This document shows positions 37,243 through 47,788 of a stretch of DNA of 64,000 bases, piece after piece. Positions within the stretch are counted from its first letter, which is position 1. Each line of letters begins with the position of its first letter. The notes beneath the pieces are model-generated. The model saw only the letters and a list, made by a program, of their open reading frames with translations, did not search any database and was not told the origin of the DNA. Source of the DNA: Microvirga alba (GTDB lineage Bacteria; Pseudomonadota; Alphaproteobacteria; Rhizobiales; Beijerinckiaceae); assembly GCF_015694465.1 (NCBI RefSeq), contig NZ_JADQDO010000001.1, positions 62,001 through 126,000 on the forward strand. The letters run 5' to 3'. Position numbers and translations under genes: made by a program.

Positions 37243-37310
37243 TTGTTTTCGGATGGCGGGTCCGTGGCGCGTTGCTGGATTCGCGTGTGGCGCTCTCACC
37301 CCCACCACGG

Positions 37311-37331
37311 CCCTCCCCACAAGGGGGAGGG
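37311..37331. repeat. GC-rich hairpin in the gap before ppdK
   Basis: CCCTCCCC and GGGGAGGG arms with a short ACAAG-type loop, a form common between genes in rhizobia. No T tract. The remaining sequence up to ppdK holds no ORF that I can support. Confidence 0.5.
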
Positions 37332-37569
37332 GCACGGTCCGCGCTTGAACCGCGCGCATCGTGAATTTCTCAAAAAACTCAGACACCTTCGGCGCGCCCG
37401 AGAGATCGCCGGAAAATGCCTGATCACCGGCACAAACCCTTAGTTTGCCGGAAATTCAATGCATTTTGAAAACAACGGAACCTTGGCCGTTCAGCTTGCG
37501 TTTTGGTTCGGCATGCTTCAAGCCAGCACCCGTGCCGCAGCACGGGCATAAAAGCCAAAGGGTCGAGCG

Positions 37570-40248
<2,679 letters not shown>

Positions 40249-40261
40249 AGAGGAGCGACGT

Positions 40262-40609
40262 ATGTTGCACAAAGGCTCATGCCATTGTGGCAAAGTGGCT
40301 TTCGAGGTCGAGGCTGACATCGAAAAGGTGGTCGAGTGCAATTGCTCGATCTGTCGCCAGAGGGGCTATCTTCTGACCTTCGTCTCGCGTGAGGCGCTGA
40401 ACGTGCTGCGTGGAGAGAATGATCTCTCCACCTACACCTTCAACAAACACGCGATCCGGCATCGGTTCTGCTCGACCTGCGGCGGCGCGCCGTTCGGCGA
40501 AGGCAAGAGGCCCGACGGCGAGGATATGATCGCGATCAATGTGCGGTGCGTGGAAGGCGTCGAGCTTTCGCAGCTTACGCGCATCCCCTTCGACGGACGC
40601 AGCCTCTGA
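40262..40609 (+). CDS. GFA-family zinc protein
   Basis: 115-residue protein of the glutathione-dependent formaldehyde-activating (Gfa/CENP-V) fold. Zinc sites are GSCHCGKVAF, ECNCSICRQRG and RFCSTCGG. A strong GAGGAG site precedes the ATG, 13 bases after ppdK, so it may be cotranscribed. Few family members have been tested for formaldehyde chemistry, so the name describes the fold only. The long reading frame upstream belongs to ppdK in another frame. Confidence 0.88.
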   Translation: MLHKGSCHCGKVAFEVEADIEKVVECNCSICRQRGYLLTFVSREALNVLRGENDLSTYTFNKHAIRHRFCSTCGGAPFGEGKRPDGEDMIAINVRCVEGVELSQLTRIPFDGRSL

Positions 40610-40624
40610 CGATTTTCGCGATTG

Positions 40625-40659
40625 CAAGGCGAGCCCGTTTTGAGGACAGGCTCGCCTTG
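40625..40659. terminator. Bidirectional-type hairpin between convergent genes
   Basis: Perfect 11-base stem CAAGGCGAGCC/GGCTCGCCTTG with a 13-base loop, between the convergent GFA and membrane protein genes. It lacks a clean T tract but could terminate both. Confidence 0.55.
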
Positions 40660-40664
40660 TCGAT

Positions 40665-41066
40665 TCAGGCGGTCGCGACCGTCGAGCGCCGCAGGCCGAT
40701 GACCTGTAGTTCCGCATACATCAGAACGACCAAGGCCTGCGCGATCACGAAGGCGTAGCCCGCGCGCGTCGGCTCGACCCAGCCGCTCACCAGAAGCAGG
40801 GCGCTGTCCGCAGCCCAGATCACGTTGCCGATCACGACGGCCCAGACGATGGGGCGGAGCATCTGCTCGCGCAGGCCGAGATAGGCGATGAGCGCGGCAT
40901 AGGGCAGAAGCGCCGCGCCGGAGAGGCGCAACAACGCCTCCGGCAGGCCGAGGATGCCGCTTAAGGGGCTGCTTGCGAGCAGCATCAGCAATCCGCAAGC
41001 CGCGCTGGTAGTGGCGTCGGCGAGCAAGGCCTGGCGAAGAAACGGGGAGGGGTGGATGGTCGACAT
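40665..41066 (-). CDS. Four-helix membrane protein of unknown function
   Basis: 133 residues with four hydrophobic helices (about residues 14-33, 45-63, 72-90 and 101-122) and little else. The pattern resembles small DoxX-like or SPW-type membrane proteins, but no family motif is clear. It is divergent from the XRE regulator, so it is the likely regulated target. An operator-like palindrome lies in the shared 135-base region. Confidence 0.7.
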   Translation of the reverse strand: MSTIHPSPFLRQALLADATTSAACGLLMLLASSPLSGILGLPEALLRLSGAALLPYAALIAYLGLREQMLRPIVWAVVIGNVIWAADSALLLVSGWVEPTRAGYAFVIAQALVVLMYAELQVIGLRRSTVATA

Positions 41067-41149
41067 GGCGGGGTCCTCTCGGGTTCACGGTCGAGGGATC
41101 ACCCATCGACCTTGGCCCTCATGATCCAGCGGCCCGAGGGCCGAAGTCG

Positions 41150-41166
41150 ATTACCTCCGAGGTGAT
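41150..41166. promoter_or_regulatory. Operator-like palindrome upstream of the XRE regulator
   Basis: ATTACCTCCGAGGTGAT: arms ACCTC/GAGGT around one central base, extended by a further three positions with one T-G. It lies 35 bases before the regulator ATG in the divergent region, as expected for an autoregulatory site. Confidence 0.5.
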
Positions 41167-41201
41167 TGGAACATGACCGCTGGTCGGGTTATCGTCTGCG
41201 C

Positions 41202-42014
41202 ATGATCACTGCGACCAAACCTGTCGGCGATTATTTGCGCGAATGGCGTCAGCGCCGCCGCATGAGCCAGCTCGACCTCGCCTGTGAGGCCGACATCTCC
41301 ACCAAGCATCTGAGCTTTCTCGAAACCGGCCGCTCGCAGCCCAGCCGCGACATGGTGCTGCTGCTCGCCGAGCGCCTGGAGATCCCGTTGCGCGAGCGCA
41401 ACCTGCTGCTCGTCGCTGCCGGGTATGCGCCGGTCTTCTCGCAACGGTCGCTGGATGATCCCGCGCTGGAAGGCGCGCGCCATGCGGTCGATCTGGTGCT
41501 GAAAGGACATGAGCCCTACCCGGCGCTGGCGGTCGATCGGCATTGGTCGCTGATCGCGGCGAATGAGGCGTTGCTTGCGCTGATCGGTGACGTTGATCCG
41601 GCCCTGCTGAAGCCACCCGTGAACGTGCTGCGCCTGAGCATGCATCCGGCAGGAATGGCCCGGCGCATCGTCAATTTTTCCGAGTGGCGCAACCACCTGG
41701 TCGCGCGCCTGCGCCATCAGGTCGATGTGACGGCGGATGCGGTGCTGGAGGCCCTGATCGCGGAATTGTCAGCCTATCCGACCCCCGACCGCGCAGCACG
41801 TGGACCGATTGCGAAGCCGGATCATGCGGCTGTCATCGTGCCGCTCCAACTCATGACCGCTGAGGGCCAGCTGACCTTCATCAGCACGACGACGGTGTTT
41901 GGCACGCCCATCGACGTCACCCTTTCGGAGCTTGCCATCGAGACATTTCTCCCGGCGGACGCGGATACGGCGGCCACTCTCATGCGCAGGGCCGAGCGTC
42001 GCAGCGCCTCTTAA
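41202..42014 (+). CDS. XRE-family regulator with MmyB-like ligand domain
   Basis: 270 residues. An N-terminal helix-turn-helix (about residues 8-62; VGDYLREWRQRRRMSQLDLACEADISTKHLSFLETGRSQPSRDMV) is followed by an MmyB-like PAS-type domain (PYPALAVDRHWSLIAANEAL). MmyB members sense a small ligand, possibly a fatty acid. The ATG at MITATKPVG was chosen over one 36 bases upstream because the palindromic operator and promoter would otherwise lie inside the gene. It is divergent from the small membrane protein gene and is likely to control it and itself. Confidence 0.85.
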   Translation: MITATKPVGDYLREWRQRRRMSQLDLACEADISTKHLSFLETGRSQPSRDMVLLLAERLEIPLRERNLLLVAAGYAPVFSQRSLDDPALEGARHAVDLVLKGHEPYPALAVDRHWSLIAANEALLALIGDVDPALLKPPVNVLRLSMHPAGMARRIVNFSEWRNHLVARLRHQVDVTADAVLEALIAELSAYPTPDRAARGPIAKPDHAAVIVPLQLMTAEGQLTFISTTTVFGTPIDVTLSELAIETFLPADADTAATLMRRAERRSAS

Positions 42015-42106
42015 CCGCCCATCAACCTTAATCGGCGATAACCATACCGGGCCGGAGTCTCTCTTCGAGGGCTCCAGAGACGGGTTCTGGCAAGGTGTGA
42101 AGTCGC

Positions 42107-43342
42107 GTGCGTCGTCGGTATCGTCGGTCTCGGGTAAGATGGATTTGCGCCACTGTGGCGCCCTGGGCGCTTGCGGCCGGATTGCTGGTCTCGTTCACCG
42201 CCGCCGCCAGCAACGACGTGCATTCCGGTGTCAGCTTCATGGCTCGCAGCCCCGTGGCGTCTTTGACCGAGGCCAGGCTCATCCCGCAGATTGCAATGTC
42301 CGCCGGTGAAAAGTTCGATCTCGGTCGCGACGTCCTTCGCAATGTGCCGTACTACGATCTTCCGGGCGACATATCCCTGAACGCCCCGCCGCTGCGATCT
42401 GACCTGAAAATCGACGCGGGCATCGGGTATCCGTCAGTCAACCGCTCTCTCAAGGGTAACCCGGTGGTCGAGCCGCGCTCCACCCTGTCGCGTCGCGCGG
42501 TGGAGCTGCGCTCCGCGATCGGTCACACCGGAACCAGGCTGCTCTTCGGGCGTGACGAGCGCCTGTTGCCGCCGACCATTCTTATGGAGGGCAAGGTCGA
42601 AGGGCCCGACATGGACCGGCAGGGTTTCGAGCCCTGGCAGGCTCCCGAATTCACCACGACGCGGCAAGCGACTTCGGTCCAATCGCCAGTAGCGGCGGCA
42701 GCGGGGTCGACGGGCGCGGCGGCAAGCCCCACAACGCCCTCGGTCAGGCGCGCTGTGGCACTGTCATCTGCAACGCCTGCTCCGATCGAGGCGACGCCCA
42801 TCGAGATCGCCGCCGCGCCGGTCTCGCTGCAATCGTCGCGCCTCGACCAATATGGAAAAGCGGACAGCACCATCGTCCCGAAAAACGACGACATGGAGCG
42901 TCCGCGCTACGCCGATCTGATCGATCCGGACAATCTCAGCAAGGAGCAACGTTGCCTCGCCGAGGCGGTCTATTTCGAGGCGCGCAGCGAATCCCCCGAC
43001 GGACAGGCCGCCGTCGCGCAAGTGGTTCTGAACCGCGTGCGCAGCGGGCTTTATCCCACCTCGATCTGCGGTGTCGTCTATCAGAACCGCCACCGCCATC
43101 TCGCCTGCCAGTTCACCTTCGCTTGCGAGGGGAAGGCGCTGCGCGTGACCGAACCGGAATCGTGGGAATCCGCCAAGCGGATCGCCAGCGATGTGCTCGA
43201 AGGCAAGACCTACCTCGCGGAAGTCGGTGGCTCGACGCACTACCACGCGGATTACGTCCGTCCCTACTGGGCAAAGAGCCTGAAAAAAATGGACGTGATC
43301 GGAAGGCACATCTTCTACAAATTGCGGCCGGGTCAAACCTGA
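42107..43342 (+). CDS. SleB-like cell wall hydrolase
   Basis: 411 residues. An N-terminal basic and hydrophobic signal or anchor (WICATVAPWALAAGLLVSFTAAAS) precedes a long low-complexity, Ala/Thr/Pro-rich linker and a C-terminal hydrolase domain (from about residue 285). The domain carries LAEAVYFEARSESPDGQAAVAQVVLNRVRS with the catalytic glutamate and QFTFACEGKA, as in SleB/CwlJ peptidoglycan hydrolases. The start is GTG, supported by an AAGGTG site. In non-sporing alphaproteobacteria these enzymes act in cell wall remodelling. Confidence 0.87.
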   Translation: MRRRYRRSRVRWICATVAPWALAAGLLVSFTAAASNDVHSGVSFMARSPVASLTEARLIPQIAMSAGEKFDLGRDVLRNVPYYDLPGDISLNAPPLRSDLKIDAGIGYPSVNRSLKGNPVVEPRSTLSRRAVELRSAIGHTGTRLLFGRDERLLPPTILMEGKVEGPDMDRQGFEPWQAPEFTTTRQATSVQSPVAAAAGSTGAAASPTTPSVRRAVALSSATPAPIEATPIEIAAAPVSLQSSRLDQYGKADSTIVPKNDDMERPRYADLIDPDNLSKEQRCLAEAVYFEARSESPDGQAAVAQVVLNRVRSGLYPTSICGVVYQNRHRHLACQFTFACEGKALRVTEPESWESAKRIASDVLEGKTYLAEVGGSTHYHADYVRPYWAKSLKKMDVIGRHIFYKLRPGQT

Positions 43343-43730
43343 TCGGGTTTTTGTGTCGCGTGGCAAGAACCGATGTCCGCCGTCGGCGGGCGCGTCTCCT
43401 ATCGTTGCGAGCGGGACGTGACCGTCCCAGCCTCTCGATCCTTCACATGGATCGCGGCCAGGCCGCGTTCCTGATAGCTGGATCGGTTCAGTCTGGCCGA
43501 CTTTGAGAACGCACCTCCCTCAGAGCCGGCAAGTTCGCTGCAGGCACATTTGGGGAACGTAATATCTAAGTGGTTACCTATGAATTGATTGTGTCGATAT
43601 ACTAATTTTCATAATGTAAATTCTTCACGAATAGAACTTCCAACCTTAAATTCTGCAGCGCAAGCAGAGATATATTATACAATAATACTGCTGATACGAT
43701 TTCGCTGGTGGGCCAATCTTTGGTGGCGCC
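43343..43730. other. AT-rich intergenic region before the secreted-protein island
   Basis: No gene seen. From about 43560 the sequence becomes markedly AT-rich (ATATATTATACAATAATA at about 43670-43687), unlike the GC-rich flanks, then meets the metalloprotease start. It probably holds the promoter; the low GC suggests foreign origin or binding of a silencing protein. Confidence 0.6.
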
Positions 43731-45194
43731 ATGGCGACGATAAGAACTTCTGTTCCCGGTGCTGGTTATGGAAGTGCCTATGTCGATGCCTTGATCTGGG
43801 GCGGAGCCGCGTGGGACGTGGCGAGCGGGCCGGTCAAGGTTTACTTCGGACAAAAGGCCGATTTCGACGTCGCGCGCGGGCCGCATGGGGGAAGCGCATA
43901 TCTGTCCAGCAGCGAAGACGCCATCGCGTGGGACCAGAGTGAAAGACAAACCTTCCTCTATGCCACATCGCTCATCGCAAGTGTCTCCAAGCTGACCTTC
44001 TCGGTGGCTTCGTCTATCTCGGACGCCAACATCGTCTGGTGGAAGGCCGATCTCGGCAACGGTGTTCTCGGCGCGCACGAATTGCCGGCGGCGCGACAGA
44101 TCTGGGGCTATTTCAACCCGAGCCTTGTGTTCTCGTGGAGCAATCGAAGCGTCGGCGGCGACGGTCTTTACACCGTCATTCACGAACTCGGGCACGGCAT
44201 GGGCCTGGCCCATCCCCACGACGGCGGCACGCGAGAGGACGCGACCGCATTTCCCGGAGTAGGCTCTTCCTCCGATCTCGGCGCCGATGGCCTGAACCAG
44301 GGCCTATGGACGGTCATGTCCTATAATGCAGGGTGGAACCAGGCGCCCCGGTCGTCGGCCTACGGAGAGCAGGGCGGGTTGGGAGCTCTCGACATCGCCG
44401 CGCTTCAGGCGCTTTACGGGGTGAATACAGCAACGGCTCTCGGTGATGACGTCTATGATCTGCCGTCTCAGAATACAGTCGGCACAGGCTGGACCAGCAT
44501 CTGGGACGCAGGCGGAATCGATACGATCAGCGGCGTCTCGGCGCGCAATGGCGTTATCATCAATCTCCAGGCGGCGAGCCTCGTGGAGGGAGATCCTGCA
44601 GCCGGTGGATATGCTTCGCGTCAGTGGGACGTTGGCGGAGGCTACACCATCGCCCATGGCGTCACGATCGAGAATGCTTATGGCGGACCCAGCGACGATC
44701 TCCTGACCGGCAATGGAGCCGACAATCTTCTGGTTGGCTACGGCGGTGACGACGTTCTGCGCGGACTCGCCGGCAACGACATCCTCAAGGGCGGTTCGGG
44801 CGACGACCGCCTCTTCGGCAACGATGGCGACGATACGTTGATTGGCGGCTCCGGCAGCGATGTGCTTGTCGGTGGGCCGGGGCGGGATGTCTTCGTGTTC
44901 GCGAGCAAGCCAAGCGCCCGGTCCCCTCGGGACAAGATCGCAGACTTCAATGTGCGGGACGATACCATCCATCTTGAGAACGGAATCTTCAAGGCGCTGA
45001 AAGTGGGCAAGCTGGCCAAGAGCGCCTTCTGGGTCGGACAGCAGGCGCATGATGCAGGCGATCGCATCATCTACGACAATAAAAAAGGCGTGCTCTATTA
45101 CGATGCCGACGGAAGGGGCGAGAGCATGGCCGTCACCGTGACCGTGCTGACCAAGGGGCTCAAACTCACGGCGGCGGATTTCTTCGTGATTTAG
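43731..45194 (+). CDS. Serralysin-like M10 metalloprotease with RTX repeats
   Basis: 487-residue secreted protease. The zinc motif is H151-E152-LG-H155-GMGLA-H161-PHD in VIHELGHGMGLAHPHD, exactly as in serralysins, and the Met-turn is WTVMSYN. The repeats GGPSDDLLTG, GYGGDDVLRGLAGNDILKGGSGDD and GGSGSDVLVGGPGRD (about residues 320-385) are calcium-binding RTX nonapeptides. The C terminus ends AADFFVI, the hydrophobic end typical of type I secretion substrates. No signal peptide is present. No ABC, membrane fusion or outer membrane exporter gene is nearby. Two further RTX genes follow on the same strand. Confidence 0.9.
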   Translation: MATIRTSVPGAGYGSAYVDALIWGGAAWDVASGPVKVYFGQKADFDVARGPHGGSAYLSSSEDAIAWDQSERQTFLYATSLIASVSKLTFSVASSISDANIVWWKADLGNGVLGAHELPAARQIWGYFNPSLVFSWSNRSVGGDGLYTVIHELGHGMGLAHPHDGGTREDATAFPGVGSSSDLGADGLNQGLWTVMSYNAGWNQAPRSSAYGEQGGLGALDIAALQALYGVNTATALGDDVYDLPSQNTVGTGWTSIWDAGGIDTISGVSARNGVIINLQAASLVEGDPAAGGYASRQWDVGGGYTIAHGVTIENAYGGPSDDLLTGNGADNLLVGYGGDDVLRGLAGNDILKGGSGDDRLFGNDGDDTLIGGSGSDVLVGGPGRDVFVFASKPSARSPRDKIADFNVRDDTIHLENGIFKALKVGKLAKSAFWVGQQAHDAGDRIIYDNKKGVLYYDADGRGESMAVTVTVLTKGLKLTAADFFVI

Positions 45195-45314
45195 ACAGTG
45201 TCCCGCGCAAGGCGCGCCGACTGCGCGACTTTATTAGATATGATATATCATGTAGGTAGATCGGATCTCTCTTCCGAGATCGTTCTCGGCCAGCCTCAGC
45301 GTGGATGCATTATC

Positions 45315-47576
45315 ATGACGATCACTTTTTCTAACCTCCTTTCGGATCAATCACGACTTTCCGGCCCTGGGACGGTCCTGCTGGATGCCAATTCGGACGC
45401 TACCGTTACGATCGATGGCACGAAGGATCTGTTTTTATCGGTCGGAGTTTCGGGCGCTTTCGATGAGATGCTCGATAAAATTCATATTCAGGTTTCTGAC
45501 AAAGTTAAACTCTCGGATGGGGTGAAAAAAAACAGTGTAATAACAGTAGATGGAGTCAATATCGGAGTCATCTCTTACGTAGGTAATTCGCAACTTCAAT
45601 GTGATTTCAATGACAAGGCGTCTGCTGGTCTTATACAGGAGTTGGTCCGCGCGATTGCATATACCAACGAAAGGCCTGAAGCTGATTATATAAGCAAGAA
45701 GGATATCGGATTTTATCTGGGAGGCGACGGCTTCGACGGCGCTTATGCGTATGTGAGCGTCACTATCGCTCCCGCTCATATGCGGGGTCTGACATTCGGT
45801 ATTGATAAAATCACCGGCTCTGATGGAAACGACGATTTTATCGCAAGTGGAGACGAAATCGGCTCGGAGGACGTGATCGACGGCGGCGCGGGGATCGATA
45901 CGCTTCACCTTGTCGGCCAAGGGTTTTTCAACTTGCACTCCTTGAAGACCCTTAAGAATATCGAAATCATCAAGGGAACCTCGGTGGAGGCGGATTTCTC
46001 TGGTCAGATGATCGTCATCGGGGCCCATCAAATCGGGGGCATCATGACGATCGCGGGGGGAGCACACGCCAATGATACGCTCCAGCTTAGGGGTCGAGAG
46101 TTCGATCTAACCGGCAAAACGATCTCCGGGATCGAACACATCTTGATGTTCGATAATAACGCTAGTGTGACGACTGCCAGCAAGGACGTCGCGCTGGCGA
46201 TGGACGGCTTTTTCAGCCAGCATGACCACGTGATTTGGACCGGCGGCAATTTCTCGGACGCCGAGATCGCGCAATTGTTCCAGCAGGGGGTCGACAAGAT
46301 CACCGACGCCAGGAATACGCCGTTTGAGAATTTCGCCCCCGTCGTCACGGGACTGAACGGCGACAGGGGCACGACGACCTCCGCCGCGCCGACCGTGTTT
46401 CTGGACGCAAACAGAAATGCAACCGTTTCCAGCGACGAGGTGGAGGGCGGTCACGGTGTCGTATCCGTCATCAAAGTAGCCGTGATCGGTGGGAGCGACG
46501 CGCGTGATCAACTCGGGATCCAAATGGGCGACGGTGTCACGATCACGGATGGGATGAAAGCCGGCAGCAAGGTTTTCGTCGATGCCATCGAAGTCGGCGC
46601 GATCGCCCGGGATGCAGAGGCATCCTTCTTTATTGTGCTCGGCGACAACAGCGTAAAGGGCGACGTTAATCTCGTTCAGAAACTGATCCACGCATTGACC
46701 TATACGAACCTGGACCAGAATCGCGCGGTTGGCGAGGAGCGTCAGGTGAAGATCACGGTCACCGACAGCGGTGGGCGAAACACCGATTCCATCGTGACCA
46801 TCGTGCAGGGCAATGAGAGCCCGACGCAGCTGTCGTTGAGCCATTCAACCGTGCGAGAGGCGGAGAAGACAGGGACGGTTGTCGGGGACCTGTCGGCCGT
46901 CGATCCGAACAGCGGAGACGCCTTTACATACGCAATTCTTGACGATGCCGGCGGCCGGTTCGGCATCAAGGATAACAAGCTCGTGGTCGCCGACGGTTTG
47001 AAGCTCGATTACGAGCAGGCCAAGTCGCACACGATCAAGGTGCAGGTGAAGGACAAGGCGGGGGCCACCTTCGAGAAGACCTTCACGATCAATGTCACTG
47101 ACGTCGATCCGGAGAATATCGTCGGCTCGGCCGGCGATGACCAATTCGTCGGCGGCATCGGCAAGGACAGCTTCAACGGCGGGGCCGGCAACGACACGCT
47201 CAGCGGCGGCCTCGGCAACGACACCCTGACCGGCGGCGCCGGCAAGGACGTGTTCGTGTTCGACACCAAGCTGAACGCGAAGGCCAACCTCGACAAGATC
47301 GTCGACTTCAACGTCAAGGACGACACGATCTGGCTCGACAACGCCATCTTCAAGAAGCTCGGCAAGAAGGGCTCGCCCACGAGCCCGGCGAAGCTCGACA
47401 AGAAGTTCTTCACCATCGGCGACAAGGCCAAGGATAAGGACGACTACATCGTCTACGACAACAAGAAGGGCGTCCTCTATTACGATGCCGACGGTTCGGG
47501 TGCGGGCAAGGCCGTCGCTTTCGCCACGCTGCCTAAGAAGCTCAAGATGACCGCAGCCGACTTCATGGTCATCTGA
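45315..47576 (+). CDS. RTX adhesin-like secreted protein with a duplicated domain
   Basis: 753 residues. Two copies of one domain (about residues 19-151 and 359-498) share TVLLDAN/TVFLDAN, SDGVKK/TDGMKA and LVRAIAYTN/LIHALTYTN; such domains occur in large RTX adhesins. Between them lies a degenerate RTX-like segment (GSDGNDDF, DGGAGIDTL). A cadherin-like domain (503-598) follows, then RTX repeats (603-645, GGAGNDTLSGGLGND) and a 108-residue tail ending ADFMVI. The ATG at MTITFSNLL was chosen because the earlier frame is not family-like. The first half is unusually AT-rich, whereas the tail is GC-rich. Probably exported by a type I system. Confidence 0.8.
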   Translation: MTITFSNLLSDQSRLSGPGTVLLDANSDATVTIDGTKDLFLSVGVSGAFDEMLDKIHIQVSDKVKLSDGVKKNSVITVDGVNIGVISYVGNSQLQCDFNDKASAGLIQELVRAIAYTNERPEADYISKKDIGFYLGGDGFDGAYAYVSVTIAPAHMRGLTFGIDKITGSDGNDDFIASGDEIGSEDVIDGGAGIDTLHLVGQGFFNLHSLKTLKNIEIIKGTSVEADFSGQMIVIGAHQIGGIMTIAGGAHANDTLQLRGREFDLTGKTISGIEHILMFDNNASVTTASKDVALAMDGFFSQHDHVIWTGGNFSDAEIAQLFQQGVDKITDARNTPFENFAPVVTGLNGDRGTTTSAAPTVFLDANRNATVSSDEVEGGHGVVSVIKVAVIGGSDARDQLGIQMGDGVTITDGMKAGSKVFVDAIEVGAIARDAEASFFIVLGDNSVKGDVNLVQKLIHALTYTNLDQNRAVGEERQVKITVTDSGGRNTDSIVTIVQGNESPTQLSLSHSTVREAEKTGTVVGDLSAVDPNSGDAFTYAILDDAGGRFGIKDNKLVVADGLKLDYEQAKSHTIKVQVKDKAGATFEKTFTINVTDVDPENIVGSAGDDQFVGGIGKDSFNGGAGNDTLSGGLGNDTLTGGAGKDVFVFDTKLNAKANLDKIVDFNVKDDTIWLDNAIFKKLGKKGSPTSPAKLDKKFFTIGDKAKDKDDYIVYDNKKGVLYYDADGSGAGKAVAFATLPKKLKMTAADFMVI

Positions 47577-47601
47577 GGTCAGCCATTATCCTGGTCACGT
47601 C

Positions 47602-47633
47602 ATGGGCGGTCGAGAGGCCGCCCATTTGCTTTT
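47602..47633 (+). terminator. Intrinsic terminator of the adhesin-like gene
   Basis: Stem ATGGGCGG/CCGCCCAT around TCGAGAGG, then TTGCTTTT. An almost identical copy follows the third RTX gene. Confidence 0.8.
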
Positions 47634-47715
47634 GAAGCGGCCGGGCTCAGTGGGCTCCATCCGCGGCGCGAGAGGAACCCATGTTCCGCTGGGGACAAAG
47701 CGTGGTCAACGCTCA

Positions 47716-47746
47716 TGTGACAAAGGACACATAGTATATCGTCACA
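47716..47746. promoter_or_regulatory. TGTGAC/GTCACA inverted repeat upstream of the third RTX gene
   Basis: TGTGAC and GTCACA half-sites are separated by 19 bases in the AT-rich region before the gene. The first half-site also pairs with a nearer GACACA. It could be an operator; the spacing does not fit a standard CRP site. Confidence 0.3.
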
Positions 47747-47788
47747 ATATGAGATAAGGGCCAGCGTAACGAAATTCGGAGAATGAAC

